From: Cyanobium sp. NIES-981
Lineage (GTDB): Bacteria; Cyanobacteriota; Cyanobacteriia; PCC-6307; Cyanobiaceae
Assembly (NCBI GenBank): GCA_945896675.1
Contig: CAMDEM010000017.1
Location: 1-46,344, forward strand
DNA: 46,344 bases
Direction of reading: 5' to 3'
The notes beneath the pieces were generated by a model. The model had not been told where the DNA came from. It saw only the letters and a list, made by a program, of their open reading frames with translations, and searched no databases. The position numbers and the translations under genes were made by a program. How positions within the stretch are numbered: position 1 is the first letter of the stretch; the number at the start of each line of letters is the position of its first letter. Of this stretch, positions 7,403-16,658 are shown piece by piece.

Positions 7403-8716
7403 TCACCAGATGCTGGCGCCGGTTGAAATCAATAGGGCTCCATTAATCAGCACGATCACGCCAGCTGAACTCCAGCCCACCAGCTGCAACCAGCGGGGGG
7501 CCACCAATTCGCCCATCAGGTCAGGTTGGCTACAAAGCCACACCAAGGGAATGGCCGCAAACGGGAGCTGCAAGCTCAACAACACCTGGCTGAACACCAG
7601 CAAATTGTTGATGCCCAAATCCCCGAGCACGATCACCGTCACCATGGCGGGAATCAGGGCCAGGCACCGGGTCAGCAGGCGTCTCTGCCAGTCGGGCAGG
7701 CGGATCTTGAGAAATCCCTCCATCACCACTTGGCCCGCCATCGTGGCGGTCAGCGTCGAGCTTTGCCCCGAGGCCAGCAGGGCAACACCAAACAGCACAC
7801 TCGCGATCGATGTGCCCAAAATTGGTGTCAATAGGTGATAAGCCTGGCTGAGATCGGTGACCGGGGGACCAGGCCTTCCATAGAAACTGCCGCCGGCTAG
7901 AACCAAAATGGCGGCGTTCACAAAAAAGGCCAGGCTGAGGGCGAGAAGGGCATCCAGGGTGCTGAATGTGAGCGCTTCCCTCCGGCCGTCCTGCTGGGAT
8001 TCCCACTGGCGGGATTTCACCAACGATGAGTGCAGATAGAGGTTGTGGGGCATCACCGTGGCCCCCAGGATCCCGGCCGCGAGAAAGAGTTCGCCCCCAT
8101 TGATGAGGGTGCTGACCTGGGGGATGAATCCCCGGCCGATGGCCGGCCAGGAAGGCTGCAGCAACAGGAGCTCTATGGCAAAGCAACCGCCGATGAGGGC
8201 CACCATGGCGATCACCACCGCTTCCAGGCGGCGGATGCCCCACCGCTGCAGCAGGAGCAACAGCAGGGTGTCGAGGGCCGTTAGGGCCACCCCCCAGGGG
8301 AGGGGTAGGCCGAAGAGCAGCTGGAGGGCGATGGCACTGCCCACCAGTTCCGCCAGGTCGCAGGCCACGATGGCGAGCTCCGCCAGGAGCCACAGGGGGA
8401 TGCGCAGGGGGGAAGGCAGTTTCTTGGCGCAGGCCTCGGCCAGGTCCATCCCCGAGGCAATCCCCAGCCTGCAGCAGAGGGATTGCAGCACCATGGCCAT
8501 CAGGCTGGAGACGCCCACAACCCAGAGCAGCTTGTAGCCATAGTGCGATCCGGCGGCGAGGTCGGTGGCCCAATTGCCTGGATCCATGTAGCCGACAGCC
8601 ACCAGGTACCCGGGTCCGAACACCCGCAGGAATTTGGACAGGCCGGACCCGTCTGCCGGCACCCAGACCGTGGACTGCCGGCCCTGGCTTCGATCTTCCA
8701 CGGTTGGGGGCTTCAC
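7403..8716 (-). CDS. mntH: Nramp-family divalent metal transporter
   Basis: Proton-coupled importer of Mn2+ (and possibly Fe2+) in the inner membrane. The 437-residue protein has the Nramp hallmarks: DPGNW in transmembrane segment 1 (about 46-50), which supplies metal-binding Asp and Asn, and GATVMPHNLYLHS in segment 6 with the metal-binding Met. About eleven hydrophobic segments are visible. The start is GTG at 8716. The divergent DUF4336 gene begins roughly 70 nt away, leaving a very short shared promoter region in which I see no clear regulator box. The symbol is by family; substrate is inferred. Confidence 0.93.
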   Translation of the reverse strand: MKPPTVEDRSQGRQSTVWVPADGSGLSKFLRVFGPGYLVAVGYMDPGNWATDLAAGSHYGYKLLWVVGVSSLMAMVLQSLCCRLGIASGMDLAEACAKKLPSPLRIPLWLLAELAIVACDLAELVGSAIALQLLFGLPLPWGVALTALDTLLLLLLQRWGIRRLEAVVIAMVALIGGCFAIELLLLQPSWPAIGRGFIPQVSTLINGGELFLAAGILGATVMPHNLYLHSSLVKSRQWESQQDGRREALTFSTLDALLALSLAFFVNAAILVLAGGSFYGRPGPPVTDLSQAYHLLTPILGTSIASVLFGVALLASGQSSTLTATMAGQVVMEGFLKIRLPDWQRRLLTRCLALIPAMVTVIVLGDLGINNLLVFSQVLLSLQLPFAAIPLVWLCSQPDLMGELVAPRWLQLVGWSSAGVIVLINGALLISTGASIW

Positions 8717-8787
8717 GCCTGCAGTTTAGGGAAGGCCTCGCAGCGCCATGGTGGCCTAGGCGATGCTGGGACCAGCTCCCCGAACCC

Positions 8788-9972
8788 GTGCCCCACTCCC
8801 CGTCGCGAGCTTGGCCCTGGTGGCCGTTGTTGCCCCTGTATCCCTACGGACAGCGGCGCACCCTGATCCGCGAATTGATTCCCGGGCAAGTCTGGAGTTT
8901 TGAGCAACTCCAGGGCGTTTTTTATGTGGCGGTGCCGATCCGGATGACCGTGCTGCGGGTCCAGGACGGCCTGATGCTCTATGCCCCCGTGGCGCCTACA
9001 GGGGAGGTGCGCGACGGCCTACGGGCCTTGGAGGCGTTGTACGGGCCGGTTTGCACGATCGTGTTGCCGACGGCCTCGGGCCTGGAGCACAAGCTGCCCG
9101 TGCCGGCGATGGCGCGGGCGTTCCCGGCGGCCACGGTCTGGGTCACCCCCGGCCAGTGGAGCTTTCCCTGGCGCCTTCCCTCCAGCTTTTTGGGCTTCCC
9201 CTTGGGGCGTACCAAGGTGTTGTTTGACCAGGGCCTGCCCCATGCCGCTGAGTTGCATTGGGAGTTGTTGGGCCCCCTCGATCTCGGATTGGGCTCCTTT
9301 GTGGAGGCGGCCTGTGTGCACCGGGCCAGTGGCTGTCTCTTGGTGACCGATGCCTTGGTTGGCATCGGCCAAACCCCTCCCAGCCTGTTCGATGGGGATC
9401 CCCGTCCGCTGCTCTTTCACGCCAGGGAGCGGGGGAATGAGCCCTTGCTGGATACCCCCGAGCGCAGGCAGCTGGGCTGGCAACGGCTGGTGTTGTTTGC
9501 CTCCTATCTGCGCCCCGCAAGCTTGGAGGTGCCTGGTTGGCTGGAGGTTGTTGCCGATGCGTTTGCCCCTGGCCTCCGGAAGAGCGATGCCTATTTCGGG
9601 CTCTACCCCTTCCGCTGGCAGCCCAACTGGTTGGAGGAATTCCGGGCCCTGGTGCCCGATGGAGGGGTTCGGATTCAGGTGGCACCGATCCTGGAGCGCT
9701 TGGTGTTTCCGCGCTCGCGAGCGGCCTTGCTCGAATGGATCAGGCGTCTGGCGGCGGCCCAAGAGGTGCGGTGGTTGGTGCCGGCCCACTACGAGGCTCC
9801 GGTGGGATGTTCGCCAGAGCTGCTCAAAGCCCTGGCCGATGGCTTGGAACAGCGCCCCTGGGCACCGAATCAAGGCAGCTGGGCCTACCTCGCCAGCATT
9901 GACGAGCGCCTGGTAAGACTCAAACTGGTGCCTGGGGGCTCCGCGGGCAACGATGCCTCGCTGAAGCCTTAG
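8788..9972 (+). CDS. DUF4336 protein (metallo-beta-lactamase-like fold)
   Basis: A protein of about 394 residues matching the cyanobacterial/plant DUF4336 family, thought to have a beta-lactamase-like fold; no activity is established. Visible signatures are LPLYPYGQRRTLIRE and FEQLQGVFYVAVPIRMTV near the start, LPTASGLEHK in the middle and WLVPAHYEAP near the end. I chose GTG at 8788 because it sits a few residues before the conserved WPWWPLLPLYPYG. A TTG at 8704 would add 28 poor residues and overlap the divergent transporter gene. No signal peptide. Confidence 0.8.
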   Translation: MPHSPSRAWPWWPLLPLYPYGQRRTLIRELIPGQVWSFEQLQGVFYVAVPIRMTVLRVQDGLMLYAPVAPTGEVRDGLRALEALYGPVCTIVLPTASGLEHKLPVPAMARAFPAATVWVTPGQWSFPWRLPSSFLGFPLGRTKVLFDQGLPHAAELHWELLGPLDLGLGSFVEAACVHRASGCLLVTDALVGIGQTPPSLFDGDPRPLLFHARERGNEPLLDTPERRQLGWQRLVLFASYLRPASLEVPGWLEVVADAFAPGLRKSDAYFGLYPFRWQPNWLEEFRALVPDGGVRIQVAPILERLVFPRSRAALLEWIRRLAAAQEVRWLVPAHYEAPVGCSPELLKALADGLEQRPWAPNQGSWAYLASIDERLVRLKLVPGGSAGNDASLKP

Positions 9973-10007
9973 GGCGAAAGCTCAGGCCAACAACTTAGGC
10001 AAAAAAC

Positions 10008-10367
10008 TTAGAGGTTGAGCTCGCCTGGATCGCTGTCCAGTTCATGGTCGAGTTCCCCGTTGCCCAGGAGGGAGGCTTCCAGCTCCATGCGCTGTTCCAT
10101 CTGGCGCAGGAAGTAGCCCGTCATCATCGCTGAGGCCAAAAGACCGCCGAGGTTTTCGCGGTTGGTCTGGATTTTGACCTCAAATTGTTCGCCGGGAAGC
10201 ATGCCAAGTAGGCCTTGCACGTTGTGGCGAATGATGTCTTGGATATCACCGCTGGCAGAGCGGGCAACCCGCTGCAACACATCCGGAGACTGCTCCTGGA
10301 GGTATTGGATCAGGGAATTGCTGCTGATCGCCTCGTTGTCGGTCGTCAGGAACTCCGGGTTGAACAT
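10008..10367 (-). CDS. DUF760 protein
   Basis: Small cytoplasmic protein of the DUF760 family, found in cyanobacteria and plastids, function unknown. The core SLIQYLQEQSPDVLQRVA and DIIRHNVQGLLGMLPGEQFE and the tail MMTGYFLRQMEQRMELE are typical. I chose the ATG at 10367 (119 residues, MFNPEFLTT...). A GTG at 10388 would add seven residues and lies closer to the lepB stop at 10399. Extension to 10499 would overlap lepB and is unlikely. It follows lepB directly on the same strand. Confidence 0.86.
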   Translation of the reverse strand: MFNPEFLTTDNEAISSNSLIQYLQEQSPDVLQRVARSASGDIQDIIRHNVQGLLGMLPGEQFEVKIQTNRENLGGLLASAMMTGYFLRQMEQRMELEASLLGNGELDHELDSDPGELNL

Positions 10368-10398
10368 CTCCGGTGTGCTCTGCGTCACGACCTGCACC

Positions 10399-11031
10399 CT
10401 ACCCCAGCCCTGATGACTTGAGAGGTGGTGCTGTCGAGGCGGACAACCGTATCCAGCCCAGGCGCTGCAGGGGCCAATAGCGGACAACAGCCGTGCCAAT
10501 TAGGTCGGCGCTGGGCAGGGGGCCCCAGAGGTGGGAATCCAGGCTGGCATTGCGGTTGTCCCCCATCACGAGCAGGTGCTCAGGGGGCACCGTGATGGGG
10601 GCCATCGCGTAATCCATGGCCTCGGCTGCCCAATCGGCTTCGGCCGGAGCCCCATTGCGCCAGAGCTTGCCGTCTTTGACTTCCAGGGTGTCCCCAGGGC
10701 GGCCCACCACCCGCTTGATCAGGGCCGCCTTGGGGTCGTAGCCGGCCTGAACCAGCACCTCTGGGGATCGAAACACCACGACCGTGCCGATCTCCAAAGG
10801 GAGCTTCAACTTGGGCCGCAACTTTTCCACCAGGATTCGGTCCTGCAATTGCAGGGTGGGCAACATCGAGCCCGACGGGATCCAGCGGGGCTCGATCACC
10901 CCCCACCGCAGCAGCAGGGCCACCGCCACCCAGGCCACCAGCGGCAACACCTGGCGGCGCAGGGTGGTGACGAAAGGGGCCTTGGGCGGTGCTTCGCTCG
11001 TCAAGGAGAAGGGAGAAGATGGTGGCACCAT
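10399..11031 (-). CDS. lepB: Signal peptidase I
   Basis: Membrane-bound leader peptidase that removes signal peptides from exported proteins. The 210-residue protein has one N-terminal membrane segment (QVLPLVAWVAVALLLRW, about 27-43), then the catalytic serine in PSGSMLPTL, the catalytic lysine in IKRVVGRPGD, and the conserved GDNRNASLDSHLWG box. Short form with a single transmembrane anchor, as in other cyanobacteria. The ATG at 11031 lies only 17-35 nt from the possible starts of the divergent menD gene, so each promoter must lie inside the other gene or be very compact. Confidence 0.96.
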   Translation of the reverse strand: MVPPSSPFSLTSEAPPKAPFVTTLRRQVLPLVAWVAVALLLRWGVIEPRWIPSGSMLPTLQLQDRILVEKLRPKLKLPLEIGTVVVFRSPEVLVQAGYDPKAALIKRVVGRPGDTLEVKDGKLWRNGAPAEADWAAEAMDYAMAPITVPPEHLLVMGDNRNASLDSHLWGPLPSADLIGTAVVRYWPLQRLGWIRLSASTAPPLKSSGLG

Positions 11032-11065
11032 CCTGCTGGGCCCCGGTTTGGAGTTGCCCCAACCC

Positions 11066-12895
11066 TTGGATCCAGGTCACAGCCCTGAGCCGCCCCAACA
11101 AGGGCAGCCCAGCCAAGAGGCCCGCAATCTTGAGGCCAGCCTTGGGCTGCTGAGGGCCTTGGTGGCGGGGGGATTGGGGCAAATCGTGCTTTGTCCTGGA
11201 AGTCGCTCCGGCCCGTTAGCGGTTGCTGCGGCCCTCCTGGAGGGGCCATCGCTGCAGTTGGTGACAGCCCTCGACGAGCGCTCGGCGGCGTTTTTCGCCC
11301 TTGGTTGGGGGCGAGCCTCCGGCCAGCCAGCTGCGGTGATCACCACCTCCGGTACGGCCGTGGCCAACCTGCTGCCTGCGGCGGTGGAGGCCGATTTTGG
11401 CGGGATCCCGCTGTTGCTGATCACGGCGGATCGCCCAGCCCAGCTCAAGGGCTGTGGCGCCAATCAAACGGTCAACCAGGAAGCTTTTTTGGCGGCCAAC
11501 GTGCGCTGGCTTGCCCAGGTGCCTGCCGATGGACGGGCCGAAGGCCTGGCCGGCTTGCCGCCCGAGGCCGCCTTCGCCTTGGCAAGCCAGGCCCTGGGGG
11601 CCTGCCGGGGCAGCGCTGATCATCCGCCGGGGCCGGTCCATCTCAATGTGGCTTTGGCGGAGCCCTTGCACGCCAATGCCCAGGCCCTGTTGGCGGCGGC
11701 AGGGGCGTTACAACCGGATCTGCTTCGCGCTCCTGCCCAGGTCAAGCCTGCTGGTGCAGCCCCTTCTGTCGTTGAACCAGTGGGTTTGCTGGGCCTGGAC
11801 CCCGACCAGCCTGGAATTGTGGTGGCCGGCCCCTGGCGCGGCCTGCCCCAGCATTGGCAGGGTTATGTGGCGGCGCTGCGGCGCTGGGTAGAGCGCACTG
11901 GCTGGGTGCTCGTGGCGGATTGCTTGAGCGGCCTGCGGGGGCTGGAGGGGCTGGAGCCGGTGGCGGCCTACGACCTTTTCTTGGACTGCCCCCGGCCGAG
12001 CCTTGATGGCGGCCAGGTGTTGCGCCTGGGGCCCTTGCCGGCGAGTCGCCGCTTGCAGCGCTGGCTGGAGTGCTGCGAAGGCCATCAAGTGCTGGTGAGT
12101 GAGGGTGATCCCAGGGGCTTGGATCCCCTGGGCCGGGTCTGCCAGCAGGTGCCCATGGGCCTGGAGGCCTGGGTGCATCAGCTGCCCGAAGTCCTTTGGC
12201 GCCAACCACCTGCCCAGGAGTCGCTCAACTACACCGGTTTATGGAGCCAGTTGGAAGCGCAGGGCCAACAGCTGTTGGACCGGGAGTTGGGGCCTGGATT
12301 CAGCGAACCGGCCCTGGCCCGCCAGCTCAGCCGGCTGCTCCCCCCTGGGGTAGCGGTGGTGCTGGCCAACAGCAGCCCCGTTCGCGATTGGGAGACGTTC
12401 GCCGATGCCGCTGGCCCTCCCAGGCCTGTGGTTGCCTTCCGGGGCGCTTCCGGTATCGATGGAACCCTCTCCCTGGCCTGTGGGGTGGCGGAGGCGTTGG
12501 GTCAGGCCGTTTTGATCACGGGCGATTTGGCCCTACTGCACGACAGCCATGGCTGGCTTTGGCGCCAGCAACTCAAGGGCCGCCTGACCGTGGTGCTGCT
12601 CAACAACAACGGCGGCGGCATTTTTGAGCAGTTACCGATTCGGATCGAGCCAGGCCACGTGATGGATTTTGAGCGGCTGTTTGCCATGCCCCAGGCCGTG
12701 GATGCCATCGCCTTGGCGGCGGCCTTTGGGGTGCCAGGCCGCAGGCCCCAGCAGGTGGCTGATTTGGGGTCCGATTTGGCCTGGGCCCTGCAGCAGCCGC
12801 TGGCCCTGATCGAACTGATCACCGACCGCCGCCTGGATGCCAGCCGCCGCCATGAATTGCGCAGAATGGGACACGCGTTTGGTTCTCCGGCATGA
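11066..12895 (+). CDS. menD: SEPHCHC synthase (MenD)
   Basis: Thiamine-diphosphate enzyme that joins 2-oxoglutarate to isochorismate, the committed step toward 1,4-dihydroxy-2-naphthoate and, in cyanobacteria, phylloquinone for photosystem I. The N-terminal domain shows [17 protein letters not shown]; the C-terminal ThDP site is [12 protein letters not shown] followed by [10 protein letters not shown]. About 609 residues, near the family norm. There is no ATG in frame before the conserved region; TTG codons at 11048, 11054 and 11066 are the candidates and I took the last. Its stop overlaps the menB start as ATGA. Confidence 0.95.
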   Translation: MDPGHSPEPPQQGQPSQEARNLEASLGLLRALVAGGLGQIVLCPGSRSGPLAVAAALLEGPSLQLVTALDERSAAFFALGWGRASGQPAAVITTSGTAVANLLPAAVEADFGGIPLLLITADRPAQLKGCGANQTVNQEAFLAANVRWLAQVPADGRAEGLAGLPPEAAFALASQALGACRGSADHPPGPVHLNVALAEPLHANAQALLAAAGALQPDLLRAPAQVKPAGAAPSVVEPVGLLGLDPDQPGIVVAGPWRGLPQHWQGYVAALRRWVERTGWVLVADCLSGLRGLEGLEPVAAYDLFLDCPRPSLDGGQVLRLGPLPASRRLQRWLECCEGHQVLVSEGDPRGLDPLGRVCQQVPMGLEAWVHQLPEVLWRQPPAQESLNYTGLWSQLEAQGQQLLDRELGPGFSEPALARQLSRLLPPGVAVVLANSSPVRDWETFADAAGPPRPVVAFRGASGIDGTLSLACGVAEALGQAVLITGDLALLHDSHGWLWRQQLKGRLTVVLLNNNGGGIFEQLPIRIEPGHVMDFERLFAMPQAVDAIALAAAFGVPGRRPQQVADLGSDLAWALQQPLALIELITDRRLDASRRHELRRMGHAFGSPA

Positions 12896-13737
12896 CTGCC
12901 CCCCTTCCCCAGTGGCAGCCGGCCGGGTCCTACGAGGACATTCTTTTTGAGCTCAGCGGTGATGGCCTCGCCCGAATCACCATCAACCGGCCCCACAAAC
13001 GCAACGCCTTTCGGCCGCGCACGGTGCAAGAACTGTGTGATGCCTTCAGCCGGGTGAGGGATAACCCCGCCGTGGGTGTTGTGCTGTTCACCGGGGCCGG
13101 TCCTGCAGCCGACGGGGGCTGGGCCTTCTGTGCCGGTGGCGACCAGGGCGTGCGCGGGGAGGGCGGCTATGTGGATGAGGCGGGTTTGCCGCGGCTCAAT
13201 GTGCTCGATTTGCAGCGCTTGATTCGCAGCCTCCCCAAGGTGGTGATAGCCCTGGTGGCGGGCTATGCGATCGGGGGTGGCCAGGTGTTACACCTGCTCT
13301 GCGACCTCAGCCTGGCGGCCGAGAATGCGGTTTTTGGCCAGACCGGCCCCCGGGTGGGCAGCTTCGATGGCGGTTTTGGGGCCAGCTATTTGGCGCGGCT
13401 GGTGGGCCAACGCAAGGCCAGGGAGATCTGGTTTCTGTGCCGTCAGTACGGGGCCCAAGACGCCTTGGCCATGGGCCTGGTGAATGCGGTGGTTCCCCTT
13501 GAGGCGCTGGAGGCTGAGGGGGTTCGCTGGGGGCGGGAGGTCCTGCAGCACAGCCCCACGGCGATCCGCTGCCTCAAGGCGGCCTTCAATGCGGAAACCG
13601 ATGGCATGGCCGGCATTCAGGAGCTGGCGGGTCAAGCCACCCATCTCTTCTATCGAACCAGCGAGGGCCAGGAAGGCAGGGATGCCTTTCTGGAGAAACG
13701 ATCCCCCGATTTCTCCGATTCCCCCTGGCTGCCTTGA
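12892..13737 (+). CDS. menB: 1,4-dihydroxy-2-naphthoyl-CoA synthase
   Basis: Crotonase-fold enzyme that closes the naphthoquinone ring from o-succinylbenzoyl-CoA, two steps after MenD's branch in phylloquinone synthesis. The 281-residue protein carries [34 protein letters not shown], and the MenB-type [18 protein letters not shown] stretch. Translationally coupled to menD by the ATGA overlap at 12892-12895, and its TGA overlaps the TTG start of the next gene as TTGA. Confidence 0.97.
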   Translation: MTAPLPQWQPAGSYEDILFELSGDGLARITINRPHKRNAFRPRTVQELCDAFSRVRDNPAVGVVLFTGAGPAADGGWAFCAGGDQGVRGEGGYVDEAGLPRLNVLDLQRLIRSLPKVVIALVAGYAIGGGQVLHLLCDLSLAAENAVFGQTGPRVGSFDGGFGASYLARLVGQRKAREIWFLCRQYGAQDALAMGLVNAVVPLEALEAEGVRWGREVLQHSPTAIRCLKAAFNAETDGMAGIQELAGQATHLFYRTSEGQEGRDAFLEKRSPDFSDSPWLP

Positions 13738-14366
13738 ACTGCTCCTTCGGGTCGCTTGCCTTGCGTTCGCTGGTCTTACGTTCGCTTGTCTTGCGGGCGC
13801 TTGGGTTGCGGGCTCTTCAGGTTTTCGGCCTGGTGGGGTTTGCAATCTCCCAGCTTCCATCCCCTGCGATGGCCTGGCTGCCAGCGGCTGAACAGGCAGC
13901 CCAGGTCGAGGCGGCTCAAGCCCAACGATCCCAACGGGTGTTGGTGCTGGATCGCCGCCGCCGCCAATTGGTGGTTTTGGACGACGGGTTGGAAGTACGC
14001 CGTTTCTCCGTGGCGGTGGGCAAGCCGGGCTGGGAAACCCCCGTGGGGAACTTTCAAGTGATCGAACTGGTGGTGGATCCGATCTGGGTGCATCCGGCTA
14101 CGGGCAAGGAGATCCCTCCCGGGGGCGACAACCCGTTGGGAAGTCACTGGATCGGTTTCTATCGCGATTGCCAGTCGCGGAAGGGTTTTAACGGCAACGC
14201 CAACCTGACAACCCAGGGCTGTGTCACCGCTGGCTTCCATGGCACGCCCAACCGCGCCAGCGTGGGCCGGGCTGTGTCCCATGGCTGCGTGCGGCTCCTG
14301 GATGAGCAGGCCCAAGACCTGTTTGCCCTTGTCCAACTGGGCACCCCTGTGACCGTGCTGCCCTAG
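13734..14366 (+). CDS. Exported L,D-transpeptidase (YkuD type)
   Basis: Likely forms 3-3 peptidoglycan cross-links or anchors wall polymers in the periplasm. The YkuD domain spans about residues 65-210, with [16 protein letters not shown] holding the catalytic His and Cys; [20 protein letters not shown] precedes it. The N-terminus is a signal peptide whose hydrophobic part is built from repeated LVLRS/LGLRA pentapeptides, ending near SPAMA (about 42-46). The TTG start at 13734 overlaps the menB stop as TTGA, so coupling is likely. The function is unrelated to menB, so the arrangement may only be compact. Confidence 0.9.
   Translation: MNCSFGSLALRSLVLRSLVLRALGLRALQVFGLVGFAISQLPSPAMAWLPAAEQAAQVEAAQAQRSQRVLVLDRRRRQLVVLDDGLEVRRFSVAVGKPGWETPVGNFQVIELVVDPIWVHPATGKEIPPGGDNPLGSHWIGFYRDCQSRKGFNGNANLTTQGCVTAGFHGTPNRASVGRAVSHGCVRLLDEQAQDLFALVQLGTPVTVLP
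13755..13814 (+). repeat. Four in-frame 15-bp tandem repeats in a signal peptide
   Basis: Units start at 13755, 13770, 13785 and 13800; a representative unit is CTTGTCTTGCGGGCG. They encode Leu-x-Leu-Arg-(Ser/Ala) and make up much of the secretion signal of the L,D-transpeptidase. A degenerate fifth unit may precede at 13740. All units keep the reading frame. Confidence 0.85.
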
Positions 14367-14423
14367 GGGTGAGCCGTTCGAACAAACGCCCGTAGAGTTG
14401 GTTCCTCCACTAGGGGTCAAGGC

Positions 14424-15896
14424 ATGCGCATCTTGTTTGCGGCTGCGGAATGCGCACCGATGATCAAGGTGGGTGGCATGGGAGATGTGGTGGGCTCCCT
14501 CCCCCCTGCCCTGGCGGCCCTGGGCCACGACGTGCGCATCATCCTGCCGGGCTACGGCAAGTTGTGGTCAAAGTTGCAGGTGGGCGCGGAGCCGATTTGG
14601 CGCGGCCACACCATGGGCAACGACTTTGCCGTGTTCGAGAGTCGCCACCCGACCAACGGCTTGCCGATCTATCTGGTGGGCCATCCGGTCTTTGATCCCG
14701 AGCGGATCTATGGCGGCGAGGACGAGGACTGGCGCTTCACGTTTTTTGCCAGCGCCACCGCTGAATTTTGCTGGCACCACTGGAAGCCCCAGGTGCTCCA
14801 TTGCCACGATTGGCACACCGGCATGTTGCCGGTGTGGATGCACCAGGACGCGGACATCAGCACCGTGTTCACGATCCACAACCTCAAATACCAGGGCCCC
14901 TGGCGTTGGAAGCTCGATCGCATCACCTGGTGCCCCTGGTACATGCAGGGGGACCACACCATGGCGGCGGCCCTGCTCTATGCCGATCGGGTCAACGCGG
15001 TGTCACCGACCTACGCCAAGGAGATTCTGACCCCCGAGTACGGCGAGCACTTGGACGGCCTGCTCAATTTCGTAAGCGGGAAATTGCGCGGCATCGTCAA
15101 TGGCATTGATACGGCCGATTGGAACCCGGAAACCGATTCCAGCCTGCCGGCCCCGTTCAGCGTCAAAAACCTGGCTCCCCGGGCTGCGAACAAACAGGCC
15201 CTCCAGGAGCGCTTTGGCCTCACGGTGAATCCCCGCACCTACCTGATGGGAATGGTGAGCCGGCTGGTGGATCAAAAAGGGGTGGATCTGTTGCTCCAGG
15301 TGGCGGATCGGGTGCTCGCCTACACCGACAGCCAATTTGTGGTCCTGGGTACGGGCGATCGGGCCCTGGAATCGGCCCTTTGGCAGATGGCTTGCCGCTA
15401 CCCGGGCCGTTTTGCTGTCTTCCTCACCTACGACGACGCCCTCTCCCGGCTGCTTTACGCCGGCAGCGATGCCTTCTTGATGCCCAGTCGGTTTGAACCC
15501 TGCGGCATCAGCCAGATGTTGGCCATGCGCTACGGCTCAATTCCGGTGGTGCGGATGGTGGGGGGCCTGGTGGACACGGTGCCCCCCAACGACCCCATGG
15601 CGGGCACGGGCACCGGCTATGGCTTCGACCGTTTTGAGCCGGTCGACTTTTACACCGCGATCGTGCGCTCCTGGGAGGCCTACCGCAACCAAGCCAGTTG
15701 GCAGGAGCTCCAGCGCCGGGCCATGGCGGTGGATTTCAGCTGGGCCCGGTCCGCCTTGGAGTACGACGCCATGTACCGGGAGGTGCGCGGCGTGAAGGAG
15801 CCCACCCCCCAGGCGGCCGATGTGCAGCGGTTTTCCCAGGGCCAGGATGCCGATCCCAGTCGCAAAGGCCTGGCATCGTTCCTCAAGCGCCGCTAG
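14424..15896 (+). CDS. glgA: Glycogen synthase (ADP-glucose)
   Basis: GT5 enzyme that extends alpha-1,4-glucan chains from ADP-glucose for carbon storage. The 490-residue protein begins [24 protein letters not shown], where KVGG is the ADP-glucose-binding loop. It also has [13 protein letters not shown] and the C-terminal [22 protein letters not shown] motif of GT-B synthases. It starts 57 nt after the transpeptidase gene, with a spacer in which I see no clear hairpin or regulator site. Confidence 0.97.
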   Translation: MRILFAAAECAPMIKVGGMGDVVGSLPPALAALGHDVRIILPGYGKLWSKLQVGAEPIWRGHTMGNDFAVFESRHPTNGLPIYLVGHPVFDPERIYGGEDEDWRFTFFASATAEFCWHHWKPQVLHCHDWHTGMLPVWMHQDADISTVFTIHNLKYQGPWRWKLDRITWCPWYMQGDHTMAAALLYADRVNAVSPTYAKEILTPEYGEHLDGLLNFVSGKLRGIVNGIDTADWNPETDSSLPAPFSVKNLAPRAANKQALQERFGLTVNPRTYLMGMVSRLVDQKGVDLLLQVADRVLAYTDSQFVVLGTGDRALESALWQMACRYPGRFAVFLTYDDALSRLLYAGSDAFLMPSRFEPCGISQMLAMRYGSIPVVRMVGGLVDTVPPNDPMAGTGTGYGFDRFEPVDFYTAIVRSWEAYRNQASWQELQRRAMAVDFSWARSALEYDAMYREVRGVKEPTPQAADVQRFSQGQDADPSRKGLASFLKRR

Positions 15897-15905
15897 GCCA
15901 GGGGC

Positions 15906-16658
15906 GTGATCCCCACCGAGCTGCCCCCGGATTCCCCCTTCAAGGGGCCGCCTTTGCCGGTGCCCTACGAAAACCCCTGGGGTTTGCTGGGCCGAGATTG
16001 CCTGGCGGTGGCCGCCAGCTTCAGGCTTCAGGCCCGCGAACTGTGGCGGCGGAACCGCCAAGGTGATCTGAGACGGCCAGGTTTTTGGCCCAAGGATGTG
16101 GCGCCCCTGTTTTGGCCCCTCGCCCTTGCCCTGGCGGTTGGGCTACTCACCCTCTTGGTGGTCGGGGGCACAAAACTGATCGCCCCAGGTCCTGCTGGTG
16201 TTGCTCCAGCTGCAGAGGTGAGTCCGGCAAAGCTTGAGAGCGGAACCCTGGATCCCGAGCTACTGGAGCCCGCAACCGTGGAGCTTGCAGCTGGGGACAC
16301 AATGTCTGCGGAACCCAAAGCTGCTGAGCCCACCCCCCCAGCTGCGGCGCCGATAGCCGCTGAGGAAAGCCCCAGGCCCGATCCCCTTGAGGCTGCCATG
16401 GCCCAAGTCGATCCGGGCCACTGGATCAGGGCCATTGATCCGGATCCGGAGCGGGGCACGCTCCAGCTGGTGCTAGCGGCCCCCTTCACCGCCCTTCCGG
16501 AAGCCCAGCAGCTTCAACAGGCCGAAACCTGGCAAACCCAGGCACTGGCCTTGGGGTTTGATCGCCTGGAACTCACCGATCGCCAGGGCCGACCCATTGG
16601 CCGCCAGGCGCGGGTGGGTTCGGGCATGATCCTGCTCACCCCCCAGCACCTGTCCTGA
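15906..16658 (+). CDS. Unknown single-pass membrane protein between glgA and murF
   Basis: 250 residues, GTG start 9 nt after glgA. A Pro-rich N-terminus with VPYENPWGLLGRDCLAVAASF is followed by basic residues and one membrane helix (FWPLALALAVGLLTLLVVGG, about 70-90). Then comes a roughly 70-residue Ala/Pro/Glu linker and a C-terminal domain (about 160-250) with HWIRAIDPDPERGTLQL and a terminal GSGMILLTP. The topology fits a periplasmic or cytoplasmic domain on a flexible stalk. Its stop overlaps the murF start as TGATG, so it is translated with murF; a role in envelope biology is a guess. No named family recognised. Confidence 0.72.
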   Translation: MIPTELPPDSPFKGPPLPVPYENPWGLLGRDCLAVAASFRLQARELWRRNRQGDLRRPGFWPKDVAPLFWPLALALAVGLLTLLVVGGTKLIAPGPAGVAPAAEVSPAKLESGTLDPELLEPATVELAAGDTMSAEPKAAEPTPPAAAPIAAEESPRPDPLEAAMAQVDPGHWIRAIDPDPERGTLQLVLAAPFTALPEAQQLQQAETWQTQALALGFDRLELTDRQGRPIGRQARVGSGMILLTPQHLS

